From NCBI RefSeq assembly GCF_010093535.1, contig NW_022985215.1, positions 62,001-126,000 of the forward strand: a stretch of DNA of 64,000 bases, written 5' to 3'. This document shows, one piece after another, positions 1-11,020 of this stretch. The number at the start of each line of letters is the position of its first letter. Positions within the stretch are counted from its first letter, which is position 1. A model generated the notes under the pieces. That model had not been told where the DNA came from, ran no database searches, and saw only the letters and a list, made by a program, of their open reading frames with translations. This stretch comes from Lindgomyces ingoldianus. Lineage: Eukaryota > Ascomycota > Dothideomycetes > Pleosporales > Lindgomycetaceae. The position numbers and the translations under genes are program-made.

Positions 1-267
1 AAGCTCTAGATACTAGAGCCTAGGTGCGTCTTTAAGCCTATAGAGAGCTTAGAGGAGTTAGAGAGCTTACAGAGGGCGACAGTAGCCTAGTAGCAGTTTA
101 CAATATGCTAGAGTTAGGAGCTAAGCGTTAATAAATGCGTTAATAGCGTTATATTGTTATGTAAGTAGGCTAAATAAGGCTATAATAGCAATAAGCGCCC
201 TAAAGACGTGTGCTGCTAGGGTAGCAGCATATGTTTTAGCTACAGTAACCTAGAGGTTGCCTTGTAC

Positions 268-471
268 TGTCACGGTCGGCATGCTCAAGCTACAAGCAAG
301 AGGTAGTGTAACTCAACTAGATTAAACTAAGGAGCAGAGGAGCTGCTCTGCGAGTTTAAATATACATGTGTGCCCCCTGCCAAGGCGCTACTTGTAGCAC
401 TAGCGTGCTACTCGTTGCGCAAGCGAGGGAGCTGATGCCGCAGAGCATGTGAGGCGGTACACGCCGTCACA
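268..471. mobile_element. 204-bp LTR-like element, family F1, copy 1
   Basis: It begins TGTCACGG and ends CCGTCACA, and is flanked by the 5-bp direct repeat TGTAC (263-267 and 472-476). TG...CA ends with a 5-bp TSD are typical of an LTR, and a TATA-like AAATATACATG lies in the middle. It retains CpG and CpA and is visibly less mutated than its surroundings. A second copy, also exactly 204 bp, lies at 34,905-35,108 in the other orientation. No internal retroelement region for this LTR is visible. A MITE is the alternative reading. Confidence 0.8.
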
Positions 472-940
472 TGTACGCAGAGACAAGCCTTAAATTTAGT
501 TAGAAAGCCTTTAGCATTAAATTTATACTTATATACCTATTTTAGAGGTATTACTTAAGTATCTATAGCCTCTGTAATAGATACTAGCTTAAATGCCTCT
601 TTCTAATAAAGGTTTATAAATTTAATCCCTATAGCATGCTTCTAGCTGTCTAAGAATTAGTAGTAGTGTGCCTTATAGTATGTTTTAGGCACAAGAGGTA
701 GATAGTCTTAATAGAGAGCTTTAAAAGTAATAGTAGCAGGTTCTATAAAGTCTTTTATAAAGCCTAATGTAAAGTCGTAATACTAGCTAGACATTTTAGT
801 AGTAGTTTATATAAGAGCAGCAGCATATTATTAACACCTTATTCTGCTTTCTCTCTCTAGGATGTTTAATTTATTAATGTTAGCTGGGCTTCTAGTAGGG
901 CCTAGTTTAGTAAATTCCTTGAGCTATGTGCAAAGGACAA
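472..940 (-). pseudogene. Copia-2 pol remnant, not resolved to domain
   Basis: AT-rich sequence between elements F1 and F3, with no ORF on either strand. By position it belongs to the copia-2 pol region downstream of integrase (minus strand). I could not read a reverse transcriptase motif in it. Confidence 0.35.
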
Positions 941-1142
941 TGTTTGCAGTAATCACACAATAGTCAGATGCGTCGTCACCATGATCGGATGCGTCGTCAT
1001 CATAGTCGTATGGGTCGTCACCATGATCTGTTGCCAAGACTCACCCACTCATTTCGCATGTATATAGACTCCTACAAAGGACTCCTCTAGCAATACATTG
1101 AATGCAGTTCCTCATGTCTCTAGTGCCTCACATAGCTTCACA
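941..1142. mobile_element. 202-bp LTR-like element, family F3, copy 1
   Basis: It runs from TGTTTGCAG to TAGCTTCACA between two copies of GACAA (936-940 and 1,143-1,147), a 5-bp TSD. It contains three direct copies of a 21-bp unit (967-987, 988-1,008, 1,009-1,029; core GATGCGTCGTCACCATGATC). The related copy at 27,343-27,508 is inverted and lacks the extra units, so the 36-bp length difference reflects repeat number. In the strand starting TGTGAAGC a TATATATA box is present, supporting an LTR-type origin. Confidence 0.75.
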
Positions 1143-1313
1143 GACAAAGTTAGCCTCTTTAAGAATTTCTTAAGGCTTATTATTAATTAGAGCTGTATAC
1201 TAAGTAGTTATAGCTTACTTAAAATAATTATTATTAGTCTTAAAGTCTATAGCTACGTTGCCTGTTTATAGACAGACTTTAATAACTAATAGCATCTTGT
1301 TATTAGAGCTATT
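1143..1313 (-). pseudogene. Copia-2 pol fragment left of gypsy-1
   Basis: On the minus strand, reading through stops, one frame gives a run including AIDFKTNNNYFKQAI and ALINNKPQEILKEA, which resembles the region just upstream of the copia reverse transcriptase core. It continues the frame direction of the integrase remnant on the other side of gypsy-1. The assignment is weak because only about 55 residues are readable. Confidence 0.4.
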
Positions 1314-1897
1314 TGTTACAATCCTTGCTTCGGGAAGCACTCGGGTCAATGTTGTTCCTTGTAATAGGACAGAGGGTAGGGGCCGACGGCAGGGTGTACA
1401 GTCCTACGTAATAGCTAATAGGCTAATAGAGTAGGGTAGAGCGGCTAGATTGTAGTTTGTCCCTATAGCAGCAGTATAGTGGCTAGGTTAAACAGTCCTG
1501 TTAGACAGAATTAGAGGTATATATGTTATAAGATATATAAATAGTATTATAGCTCTTTAGAAAGCTAAATGCTACTTAGTTTATATAAAAAATAAACTAA
1601 ACATTAAACACACCTTTTAAAAGTTATTTAAGGTTAGAACTATATACATGTCTAGTAGTGCTAAGAGTAAGTTAGGTAAGTCTAGGTAAGCTTTTATTCT
1701 TAGCTTGTTAAGCTTACTTAGGCTTATTTCTTCTTTTTAGGATCCTTTTTTACTAGATAATGCATTCTTCTGTAATTATAGGCAGCTGCGCTGCCTCTAC
1801 GTCTTCTAATTAGTCTGTAAACAAGTCCTGCCCTAACCTAGCTAAATTATAGAGTACTTTAGGTGGAGTTATGTTAGTCTAACTATAGACTGTAACA
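1314..1897 (-). repeat. gypsy-1 3' LTR (left)
   Basis: 584 bp, equal in length to its partner. The outer start keeps TGTTACAATCCTTGCTTCGG, whereas the same positions in the other LTR read TGTTATAATTCTTACTTTAG. Its inner end (towards 1,897) is the more mutated one. A solo copy at 58,546-59,132 shows the little-mutated state. Confidence 0.93.
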
Positions 1898-4122
1898 CGC
1901 TGCCTCTCTTCTCTAGCAGCGTTCTTACTGCTCTGCTTACACAACTGTGTTAGTAAGAGTTTATTTATAAAGTAGGTGCCTACTTACTAGAAGGCGTCTA
2001 TAATGTCTATCTTTTTTTATACTAAATAGCTTACTAGCCTTGCTTATTTTACTATTTTTATGTTATTTACTATTTTAATTCTTTTTATTAAATAAAGATA
2101 AGACCCTATAGCACTTACTAGTTATTAAAGTTGTTCTATATATTAACGCTGTCCTTTAATTAATATGTAGAGTGTGTAAGAAAGAATTCTTAATGCAACA
2201 CTTTTATTTCTAACACTATATAAAAAAAGCTAGAGAGGAAGTAAAAGAAACTTTTTTAAAACACTACTCTTATAAAAGCTTATAAGAAGAAACTTATAAA
2301 GCGTGTAAAAGTAACTGCAGAGAAGATAAGTAAGAAGCGTTTTAGATAGGATTATATCTAAAGATTACTAGATTTACTAAAGGCTTGTTGTATAAAATAT
2401 TTAGAAGAGGACCTCTTCTCCCTAGATAAAATAAAGGCTTTTAAGGCTAAAGTAAAAAGTTGTTTACTTTCTTAGCCTTTTTTATTAAGAACTTGTCTAT
2501 AAAAACTGCTGCTATTTAATAATAACATAGATATTTTTTTTTTAAAAATAGGTGCTTTATTGCCTAGCTAGTTTTTTTTTAGAAGAGTCTAGAGGTACTT
2601 CTACACTAGCTGCTGCGCATTCTGCAGGTTCTTAGCTAGTTTTTAAGTGTTTTTACTAGTAAGCTATCTAAACTATTTTACTAAAAACTTTTTTTTATTT
2701 TTTTAATTACTAATAATCTGTTTTACTTTATACTTTATTTCTATTTCCTTTTATTTCTATGTTAATAGGGTTATTTTATTAGGTGCTTTTTCTAACTTAA
2801 AAACATAAAACTAAGAGTGTATTTTTATAAGTAGGGGAAGCTTTAGCTTACAGTTATCTCTTTAAGTTTATAAAACTTAGTATAGTTTTATTTTTCTTTC
2901 TATAAGTTTTTTAGAGAGTTAAGGTATTTTAATGTTCTTAGTTTTAAAGTACACATAGTCTCTAAGGCAGATTTTAGGTCTAAGTTGTTATGTTTAATTT
3001 ACATAATATTCTATTATTTTTTAACTAAATTTAGCTTTAATTACTAACTTTTTATACATGTTTTATAAATTTATTAGGTAGTTAATTAATTCTAGTAGAT
3101 TTATAAGCTAGCTTCTATAGATTATATAGTAAGGGTTATAGCTAAAATTAGCTTTGTATAGGGTTTCTTTTATTATAGCAGATTCTACTATGTTAATAGC
3201 AAGTTATGCTATTAGAGGCTATTCTGCCTAGTTATTCTAGCTATAAAAAACATATCTTCTTAGGTGTTTTTTTACTTTAGCATTTACTTATTTAGTCTAG
3301 CTGTCTGTTTACAGGTAGTATACTATAGATAATTTATGTGTTATACTAAGGTGTCTTATAGCTACTTTCTAGAACTTGCTAGGAAATAGCTTATTTTTAT
3401 TAAAGATAATATTCTAAAAGCATCTATATACTAAAATTATGTTTTACTTAAGTTTATAAATAAATTTTTTAGCTATTATAGTTTTTTCTAATAGCTATGT
3501 ATATAGAAATTTTATAGTTTTATTAAAAGCTACTATTATTATGTTGCACATTCTTTCTATGCTAGGTTTCTTTAATAAAGAAAGTTTTATTATAAAGTTT
3601 ATAGTAATTATTATTTATAGCTGCTTTAAGGCTTTAATTAGTTAAAAGTGTTTATATGTTTTATGTCTTTAGAGGTTATTTCTGTTACATGCATTGCACT
3701 CTCTAACTACTTCTGTGCATAGCTGCTTTATTTTAGGTATTAGTTAAAGTATAGCTATTCTTAGCTTTTTCTAAAGAGTGTCTATTCTTAGGTGTCTAAA
3801 CATTAGAGATTTATAGTATTTACAGATTAGGTTTTTTTATCTCTATTTAGTTACTATAAGCGCATAGATTTTCTTTATAGGCCTAGGCCTATTATATACT
3901 AATCCTTCTTCTATTTTTTTAAAAAGGGTAAACTTCTTAGTCTTTTTTTTTGTCTATTAAAGTAGTTAGGTCTATAGCTAAGGGTGTTAGCTTACTAGTT
4001 TTAAGCTCTAAAGACATGCTTAATAATGTAATTAAACTAAGCAAGTTTTATTACCTATTATACATGCATTAGTAATAGTTTCTTTATAGTTAGAAACATA
4101 ACTAAATTTACATAGTCTGTTA
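1898..4122 (-). pseudogene. gypsy-1 3' pol region with integrase, RIP-degraded
   Basis: AT-rich sequence collinear with gypsy-2 15,671-17,960, where integrase motifs (zinc-finger-like region and ITIDFITELPLSKE) can be read on the minus strand. By alignment, the integrase lies around 2.9-4.1 kb here. No open frame survives. The copy is interrupted at 4,121-4,122 by a TA-flanked foldback element. Confidence 0.7.
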
Positions 4123-5221
4123 ACGTACTTCACAGGCGAGTTGCTTACACACCTAAGTTGCTTACTTTTGCTAAGACTCTACTAAACTACTCTTTCTACA
4201 CTAATGTATTCCCTACAACACTACTTAGACGTGCTAAAAGAATATTAAATACAGCTTACACTCTAAGCTTTTAAATAAAACATAAAACTCTTAAAAAAAT
4301 ATGCTATAGCTATATGTAAAGTCTTATAAAAAATAATAAATAACTATAGCACTAGATAACCTTTATAAGCTAATTCTACAGCTAAATTATAAAGGCTAGG
4401 TAATAAAAAGAAGTAGGTAATTATTAAAACTATACTTAAGCTATAAGCGTAAGAAATTTCCTCTTAGATAGCATTTATAGCATTTATAGCTAATTCTTTA
4501 CGCGCTAAGCGTAATCTAGGCTATGTTTACATAAACTAGCCTAGTACGTTTGTAAAGTGTTATTTAGAGCTTAAAGTAACATTTAAGTGTAAGTATAACT
4601 ATAAAAGAGCTTTTTATAAGAGTCTTAGAGTAATTTAAAGCAGGTTTAGCCTTATAGAGAATATTAAAGCTAAGTATAGCATCTAAGATAATAACATGTA
4701 TAACTTTAGCAAGATAGGGTTTATAATTAGCTAAATATCTCTTAACTATACTTGCGCTTAAAACTTTACTTTAAGCTTTAAATAACACTTTACAAACATA
4801 CTAGGCTAGTTTATGCAAACATAGCCTAGATTATGCTTAGCGCGCAAAGAATTAGCTATATTAGCTATAAATGCTATCTAAGAGGAAATTCCTTGCGCAT
4901 ATAGCTTAAGTATAGTCTTAATAATTACCTGCTTTTTTTATTACCTAGCCTTTATAATTTAGCTATAGAATTAGCTTATAAAGGTTGTCTAGTGCTATAG
5001 TTATTTATTATCTTTTATAAGACTTTATATATAGCTATAGCACATTTCTTTAAGAGTTTTATGTTTTATTTAAAAGCTTAGAGTGTAAGCTATATCTAAC
5101 ATTCTTTTAGCATGTCTAAGTAGTGTTGTAGGGAATATATTAGTGTAGAGAGAGTAGTTTAGTAGGGTCTTAGCAAAAGTAAGCAACTTAGGTGTGTAAG
5201 CAACTCGCCTGTGAAGTACGT
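4123..5221. mobile_element. Foldback (palindromic) derivative of a pogo-type transposon, family A (A1)
   Basis: It is flanked by TA (4,121-4,122 and 5,222-5,223), with termini ACGTACTTCACAGGCGAGTT and its reverse complement. Unlike an ordinary TIR element, the similarity continues inward for roughly 480 bp per arm (about 4,123-4,605 against 4,750-5,221). Both arms match the 5' (transposase N-terminal) end of A2 at 29,335. The unpaired centre holds MYNFSKIGFIIS (around 4,697-4,735, plus strand), a mutated form of the pogo/Fot first-Asp motif YNFDETGF. So it is an inverted duplication of the 5' half of a pogo element. Confidence 0.85.
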
Positions 5222-5223
5222 TA

Positions 5224-8200
5224 TAATATTAAAATGTTTTTCTATTCTGTGTAGTTTTATTGCCTAGACTTATACTACATTTAGTATTACTTTTAGTTTT
5301 TTATTAAGTATGCTGTAGTCTACTTTAGATCTTAAAAAATTTACTAAATAGTATGCTACTAAGTGCTATTTCTTGTCTTCTTATTTCTAGTAAAAGGCTA
5401 CACTGCTTACTCTTAGAGATGCATTTATATAGATTTTTATGTCTAATCTTAGGTTGTACATCTATAGTACTAGTTTAATAGTTATAGCTTATTTTAGTGC
5501 TTTAAAGGCGCTATTTATTTATAAAGTTTTAACAAATTTTATAACTACTTATTCTTTTATAGTAGCATTAGTTAATAGTAAGGTAATTTTTTAGTAGTTT
5601 TTAATTATTCTTTTAACATATCTAGATAGTCTAAGAAATTCTTTTACTTTCTTAAGTATTATAAGTTCTAGCTATTCTAAGACCTTTTATATCTTAGCTA
5701 GATTAATCTTAATTTTGTTACTATTAATTATAAATCCTAAGTATTCTATTTTAGTAACATAAAATTTGCACTTAGATAGTTAAAGATAGAGTCTATATTC
5801 TTATAGTTTCTCTAGGACCTTCTGTACCTTCTGTACATAGTCTTCTAGGCTGTCCTTTGTGTAGATAAGGACATTATCTAAATATACTAGCACAAAGACG
5901 TCTAGGTATAGGTTAAAAGCTATGTTAATAATCTTTTAAAATGTTACTAAGGTGTTTATTAGTCTAAACAGCATTACTAATAGCTTATATAGTCTTTATA
6001 AAGTGTAAAAGGCTATTAGCTATTTATCTTTTTCTTTAATTTATATCTTATTAAACCTGTCTTATACATTAAAGTTAGTAAAGTGCTTAGTTTCTTTTAG
6101 TTAGTTTATTATGTTTTATATAATTAAAAGGGGAAACTAGTTTTAAATTACGTTATTATTAAAAGTTTAATAGTTTTAATAGACTTAAATTTTACCTTCT
6201 GTCTTATTTATAAAGACTACTGCTAAGGCTACTAGGCTATAGCTTTTTTAAATATAACTTTATACTAATATTTAGTTAACATATTTCTATAGGGCTTTTT
6301 TTAAGACTTTTGTTTAATAGCTAAACCTGATAGGTTTTTAGGTTAAAATCTTTTATTAGGTTTATAGCATAGTTCTATAGTTAGTGTAGGGGCAGTTCTT
6401 CTAGATCCTTAGGTGTCTTAAACATGTCTCTGTAGTTCTTATATTTAGTAGGGATAGCATGTTTCTTTTAAATTTTATAAATACTAATTTATTTTACATT
6501 TTTATTAGCTTTTAGTTTTTTATAAAAAACTTCCTTTAGTTTTTCTTTTTATAACTCTTACTACTCTAGCTTCTAGCTTTTAGTAAAGAAATTTTTAAAG
6601 TTTTTATTTCTTAAAGTAGTAACTGCTACCTTGCTTTACTTATTTATACATTAGGCATAAATTATTATAGCATGCTAACTAGGTTATGTGTGTGTAATTT
6701 TTAAAGCTTTTAATAGTTAATATTTTTTAATTAATAGTAAAGTTATGTTTTCTAAGCTAATTATAGCCTAGAATTATGTTGTACTTATCTTTTAATAAAA
6801 GTATGCTTATAGACTTCTAGTCCTTTATATTTAGTGTTATTAGATCTTTTTTATGCATTTCTAGGGTAATTTATTCTCTACTATATTCTAGTAAGGAAGC
6901 ATTAGCAAGGGTTACCTTAAATAGGCTTTTTTTAATTTAAAATAGAATGCCTTACTTGTCTACCTAGGTTACATTTATTACTATAAAGGTGCATCTACTG
7001 TTAATAAAGGCTAACCCTATTTATTCTTTAAATGTAAAGGTAGTTATTAGACTTTATTCTAACTCTTAGCTTACAGCTACTAGCGCTTTTATATTATAGA
7101 AAATTTTTTTCTTATTATTTATAAAATATAAGTTAATGTTTTTTTATAAGTTGTTAGGTTTATTAGGCTTTCTTTTTTTATAAAGTTAATGTTTTCTAAC
7201 ATAATAGTTAGCTACTTTACATTTATAATTCTTTACTAAGTAGTAAGTTAGTATATAATCTTCTTTATAAGCAGCCTTTTATTAAAAGTAATAGAATCTG
7301 CAACTATTCTTATAGTAATAGTTAGGCTAACTTTTTAGTTTCTTCTAAATAAGTAAAGTCTAACACATGTAATAGTCTACTACTTTGCATATTAAAGCAG
7401 TGCCTTTCTAAGAGTCTCTGTCTAGGTGCCTTTCCTATGTAGGCTACTAGCCTACTTAATGTTTATTGTTCTAATGCTTTATGTAATACTGTTATGTGCA
7501 TTAGTACTAGGGGTATAGATAATTATTTATTTTATAGAAAGTGTTAATTAAATGTTCTTAGGTCTATCTAGAGTATTCTTAGGTTTGTACTAGTTATATA
7601 AGGTGTTCTTTCTACTAGCAGTTGTCTGTGCTATAGGAAGTGCTGCTACAAAAAAAGCACAGTCTATAGTTGTGTTATAGTGTAAAGGCTTTCCTACTAA
7701 CTGCTAGCCCTAAGGGTAGGGTTTTTAGCTGCTCTAGATTTAGTTCTAGGACTTTAAACTTAGTAGGTTTACTTAGTCTTTTAAGCTTCTAGTTATAAAT
7801 TTTTATAAAAAACTACTATTATTTTTATTTATTTATAATGTTATATTTTACTTTAGCTATTTATTAGATTATTTTAAACATTCTATAGTTATTACTAATG
7901 TTTATTTAGTAAAGCAACACTACATATTTTCTAAAGTAATTATGTTATTACTTGCACTTCTAGTATAAACAGCTTTAGAACTCTTTAGAGAGTTTTTACA
8001 CTAAGGTGCCTAGTGTTCTGTTATTAAAAGAGAACTATTTCTTTTTTTTAACATTTATAATATATTTTTAGATCTAAGTTTCTTTTTTATATTTTTTAAA
8101 AATTATAAGGTTCTATAACACTTTATTAAAGCTACTAAAAGCTATAATAACTACTTCTTAATATAGTTTAAAGCAGTTTCTTAAAGAATAGTTTTTTTAT

Positions 8201-8470
8201 ATTACTAGTAGAGTTTATTATTTAATTTTTTAATATTTCTTTATTTATAAGGCTGTATTTAGCAGTAATAGCTTTTACTGTTATAGTAATATTTTTATTC
8301 TCCTCTTTTTAAAGGTCTAGGTAATTTTAGTAGAAATTTCCTACTTTTTTATAGTTTAGGTAGGCCTTATTCTCTAGCTATTTTTATTACTTTTTAGTTA
8401 AAGGCAGCCTATTGCGTCTAAGAGCTTAGCTTTTTTTTTAAAGAGAGGCTTTATATATATTTTATGTAAC
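5224..8470 (-). pseudogene. gypsy-1 reverse transcriptase, RNase H and upstream pol, RIP-degraded
   Basis: On the minus strand YLDNVLIYT (5,861-5,887) is the RT catalytic YLDD box with the second Asp changed to Asn, a G-to-A change expected from RIP. It is followed by a readable KDSLEDYVQKV. RNase H would lie at about 5.2-5.6 kb and protease/gag above 6.8 kb; those were placed by order, not by motif. Polymerase activity is excluded by the lost Asp and many stops. Confidence 0.85.
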
Positions 8471-8851
8471 TGTCAGATTGAAGCACTGTTTCTAGGCTTC
8501 CTGAGATGAATGATGGGTTTGGATATGATGTATAGGATGATTGATTGATTGTATTGATCGTGTTGATTTATCGATCCTTTTTCTGCTCTACTCGTGTTGC
8601 TCGGCTTTTTGTTCTGCCGATCCGAGTCCCTCGCGCACTAGCCCTATACGCGACCAGCTTGCAGCATGCTGCAATTTGCTGCAAAATGCTGCAAAATGCT
8701 GCAATTTGCTGCAAAATACTGCAAAATGCTGCAATTTGCTGCAAAATGCTGCAATTTGCAGCGACATACTGTTCGAGCTTATTGCTCGTACTATGTAGCA
8801 GCTTTCGTCCAGCGTTCCTCCTGTCTTGACAGTAGGCGCGCATATCTAACA
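8471..8851. mobile_element. 381-bp LTR-like element, family F2, copy a, with TGCTGCAAWW minisatellite
   Basis: It starts TGTCAGAT and ends ATCTAACA (ATCTGACA in fresher copies), so it has 8-bp inverted ends, and the 5-bp TSD GTAAC flanks it (8,466-8,470 and 8,852-8,856). The centre (about 8,660-8,762) is a run of 10-11-bp units of the type TGCTGCAATT/TGCTGCAAAA. Five copies occur in the window and differ in length by the number of units. It sits in the gag region of gypsy-1, in opposite orientation to the other copies. The short overlapping ORFs across it are by-products of the repeat. Confidence 0.82.
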
Positions 8852-8856
8852 GTAAC

Positions 8857-9862
8857 TAAGGTTTATTAGTTTTGTATTATAATAAGAAGTCTTTTTTTTT
8901 TAAGAATAAACTTAATTTTTTAAAGAGCTTCTCTACGCTGTTTTTCTTTTTTATGTTCTTTATGCCTATTATTATAAAGTGTTACTTTTATAATAAAGTT
9001 TTTAAAAGTAGTTAGTTTTTTATTATATATAAATTTATTTTTTATCATATTTTTAAGCTATTATAAAACATTTAGTAAAGTGCCTTTTAGTCTATCTATC
9101 TATAGATAGCTAGCTGCTCTCTAAAACGCGCTGCATAGTACTAGGCTGTTCTTTTTTCTTATTTTAGAGCATCTAGTTTGTTAGCAGCAATCTTTATTTA
9201 TTTATTGTTTTATAAATAGCTGTTAGGGCTTCTTTAAAAGCTTTAACACTGCTAAATATTTCTTTAGTTTTAAAGTTTAGTATAGAGCTGTTTGCTCTAA
9301 AGTCTATCTAGTTATCTGCGTGTAGCTAGAACTAGATTATAAAGGGTCCTTCTAAATGTAGTTCTATCTAGGATATTATTTTTGCATTAGTTTAAAATGC
9401 TCCTCTGTTGTATTGCATATAAAGGTGGCATCTAGTAAAAAAGAGGTAAAGGTCTTTAGGTAATCCTTTAAAAGGTTTTAAAAAGGCTAATTTTAAAGTC
9501 TTTTTAGCTGTAATGCTTACTTTTTTAGTTAAAATATTCTAAAGTTTAGCTAGTTTTACTTATAACATATGTATCTAGTTTACAGAGCTTATAGCTAATT
9601 AAAGATTTATTAGAGTAAGCTAGTTATTAAATTTAGCTACTTTTTAATATAAGTTATTTACTTTTTTATAAAGACTAACTAACTTATTAATTTTATTACT
9701 AATCTAAGTTTTTTAATATTATTCTAGATGCTATTAATTTATTTTGCTAGGACTTTTTTATTAGCTGTTAGAACTTCTGTTAATTCTAATAAGGCTGTGT
9801 AAGCTCTGTTAGAATTAAGGTTGTATTAAGTAGTTATACTTTTTAGAAAGTGTAGTGTTTAA
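8857..9862 (-). pseudogene. gypsy-1 gag region, RIP-degraded
   Basis: AT-rich internal sequence between F2a and the 5' LTR, where gag should lie on the minus strand. No motif could be read. gypsy-2 lacks most of this part (its sequence jumps from the equivalent of about 6.9 kb to about 9.76 kb), so gypsy-1 carries the only long version in the window. Confidence 0.55.
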
Positions 9863-10446
9863 TGTTATAATTCTTACTTTAGAAAGCACTTAGGTTAATG
9901 TTGTTCCTTATAATAGAACAGAGGGTAGAGGCTAACAGCAGGGTGTACAGTCCTACATAATAGCTAATAGGCTAATAGAGTAGAGTAGAGTGACTAGATT
10001 ATAGTTTGTCCTAATAGCAGTAGTATAGTGGCGAGGTTAAACAGTCCTGTTAGACAGAATTAGAGGTATATATGTTATAAGATATATAAATAGTATTATA
10101 GCTCTTTAAAAAGCTAAATGCTACTTAGTCTATGTACAGAATAAACTAAATGTTAAGCACACTTTCTAAAAGTTGTTTAAGGTTAGAACTATATACATGT
10201 CTAGTAGTGCTAAGAGCAAGTTAGGTAAGTCTAGGTAAGCTTTTATTCTTAGCTTGTTAAGCTTGCTTACGCTTGTTTCTTCTTTTTAACATCCTTTCTT
10301 ACTAGATAATGCATTCTTCTGTAATTATAGGCAGCTGCGCTGCCTCCACGTCTTCTAATTGGTCCGTAAACGAGTCCTGCCCCAACCTAGCTAGATTGTG
10401 GAGTACTTCGGGTGGAGTTACGTCGGTCCAACTATAGACTATAACA
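9863..10446 (-). repeat. gypsy-1 5' LTR (right)
   Basis: 584 bp, ending ...ACTATAACA and followed by the TSD CTATT. Its outer end (about 10,320-10,446) keeps CpG/CpA sites such as GAGTACTTCGGGTGG that are changed in the inner end of the left LTR (GAGTACTTTAGGTGG). Confidence 0.93.
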
Positions 10447-10451
10447 CTATT

Positions 10452-10722
10452 ATCTAGTGTGTTGCTAAGGTTATTTTAGAAGACTAAGTTAATATTAGTT
10501 TCTCTTTTTAAGTTAACCTCTAGGATAGTTTCTAAAGTTATTTTAGAAAAAAGCAGATAATAGAGGGAGCCTAGTAAGCGCTTTTTTTGTAGCTAATTAC
10601 TAGGTCTATTATTGCGCTCTTTAAGCTATAAAAGCTTTTTTATAAAGTTAATATAATTCTTATTATTTAAGGTATTATCTAAAGTAAGAAGAGTTTTTGT
10701 AATAATGTTGTCTCTAACTACC
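10452..10722 (-). pseudogene. Copia-2 pol spacer between integrase and RT
   Basis: AT-rich and ORF-less. It lies between the integrase remnant and the gypsy-1 insertion point within copia-2. It contains no independently recognisable motif. Confidence 0.4.
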
Positions 10723-11020
10723 TGTAACGGCACAGGCAAGACAATGGGTCCGAATGCGGTGGGAATCCACTCAGAGGCATATGAGAGTGCGTGGGGACTC
10801 TGAACCTAGGAATGCCATTAACACCTATAGGCCTTGTACAAAAGGATATCAGAAAACTACCGAGCTAGCTACAGGGGCGAGGTGCGACTAAATACATGAG
10901 GGAATAGGGGTAACAGCAGGGGGCAGGGCAGAGTCGGGGTTGTCGAGCCAGGGTCGGAGCCGATACGGGGACCCTTCGGATGGGTTCCGGGCGACCCGAG
11001 ATGGAACGAGAATCGTTACA
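10723..11020 (-). mobile_element. 298-bp LTR-like element, family F4, copy 1
   Basis: It begins TGTAACGG and ends CGTTACA, with the TSD CTACC on both sides (10,718-10,722 and 11,021-11,025). It keeps long GC-rich stretches and many CpG sites within RIP-mutated sequence. The second copy (32,871-33,159, plus strand) starts TGTAACGATCC and has its own TSD. The element is too short to code for anything and is best read as a solo LTR. Confidence 0.85.

Larger units (their letters stand above)
1314..10446 (-). mobile_element. Full-length Ty3/gypsy LTR retrotransposon (gypsy-1), RIP-inactivated
   Basis: Two 584-bp LTRs (1,314-1,897 and 9,863-10,446) with TGTTACA...TGTAACA ends bound the element, and the 5-bp TSD CTATT flanks it (1,309-1,313 and 10,447-10,451). 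The minus orientation follows from the RT motif YLDNVLIYT (5,861-5,887) and a purine-rich tract next to the left LTR on that strand (about 1,898-1,921). Nested inside are a pogo-derived foldback (4,123-5,221) and an LTR-like element (8,471-8,851). The outer ends of both LTRs are less mutated than the inner ends. Net length without nested elements is about 7.6 kb. Confidence 0.93.

Noticed and set aside
8541..8869. Four short Cys/Gln-rich ORFs
   Set aside because: All cross the TGCTGCAAWW minisatellite of F2a and are open in several frames because the repeat lacks stops.
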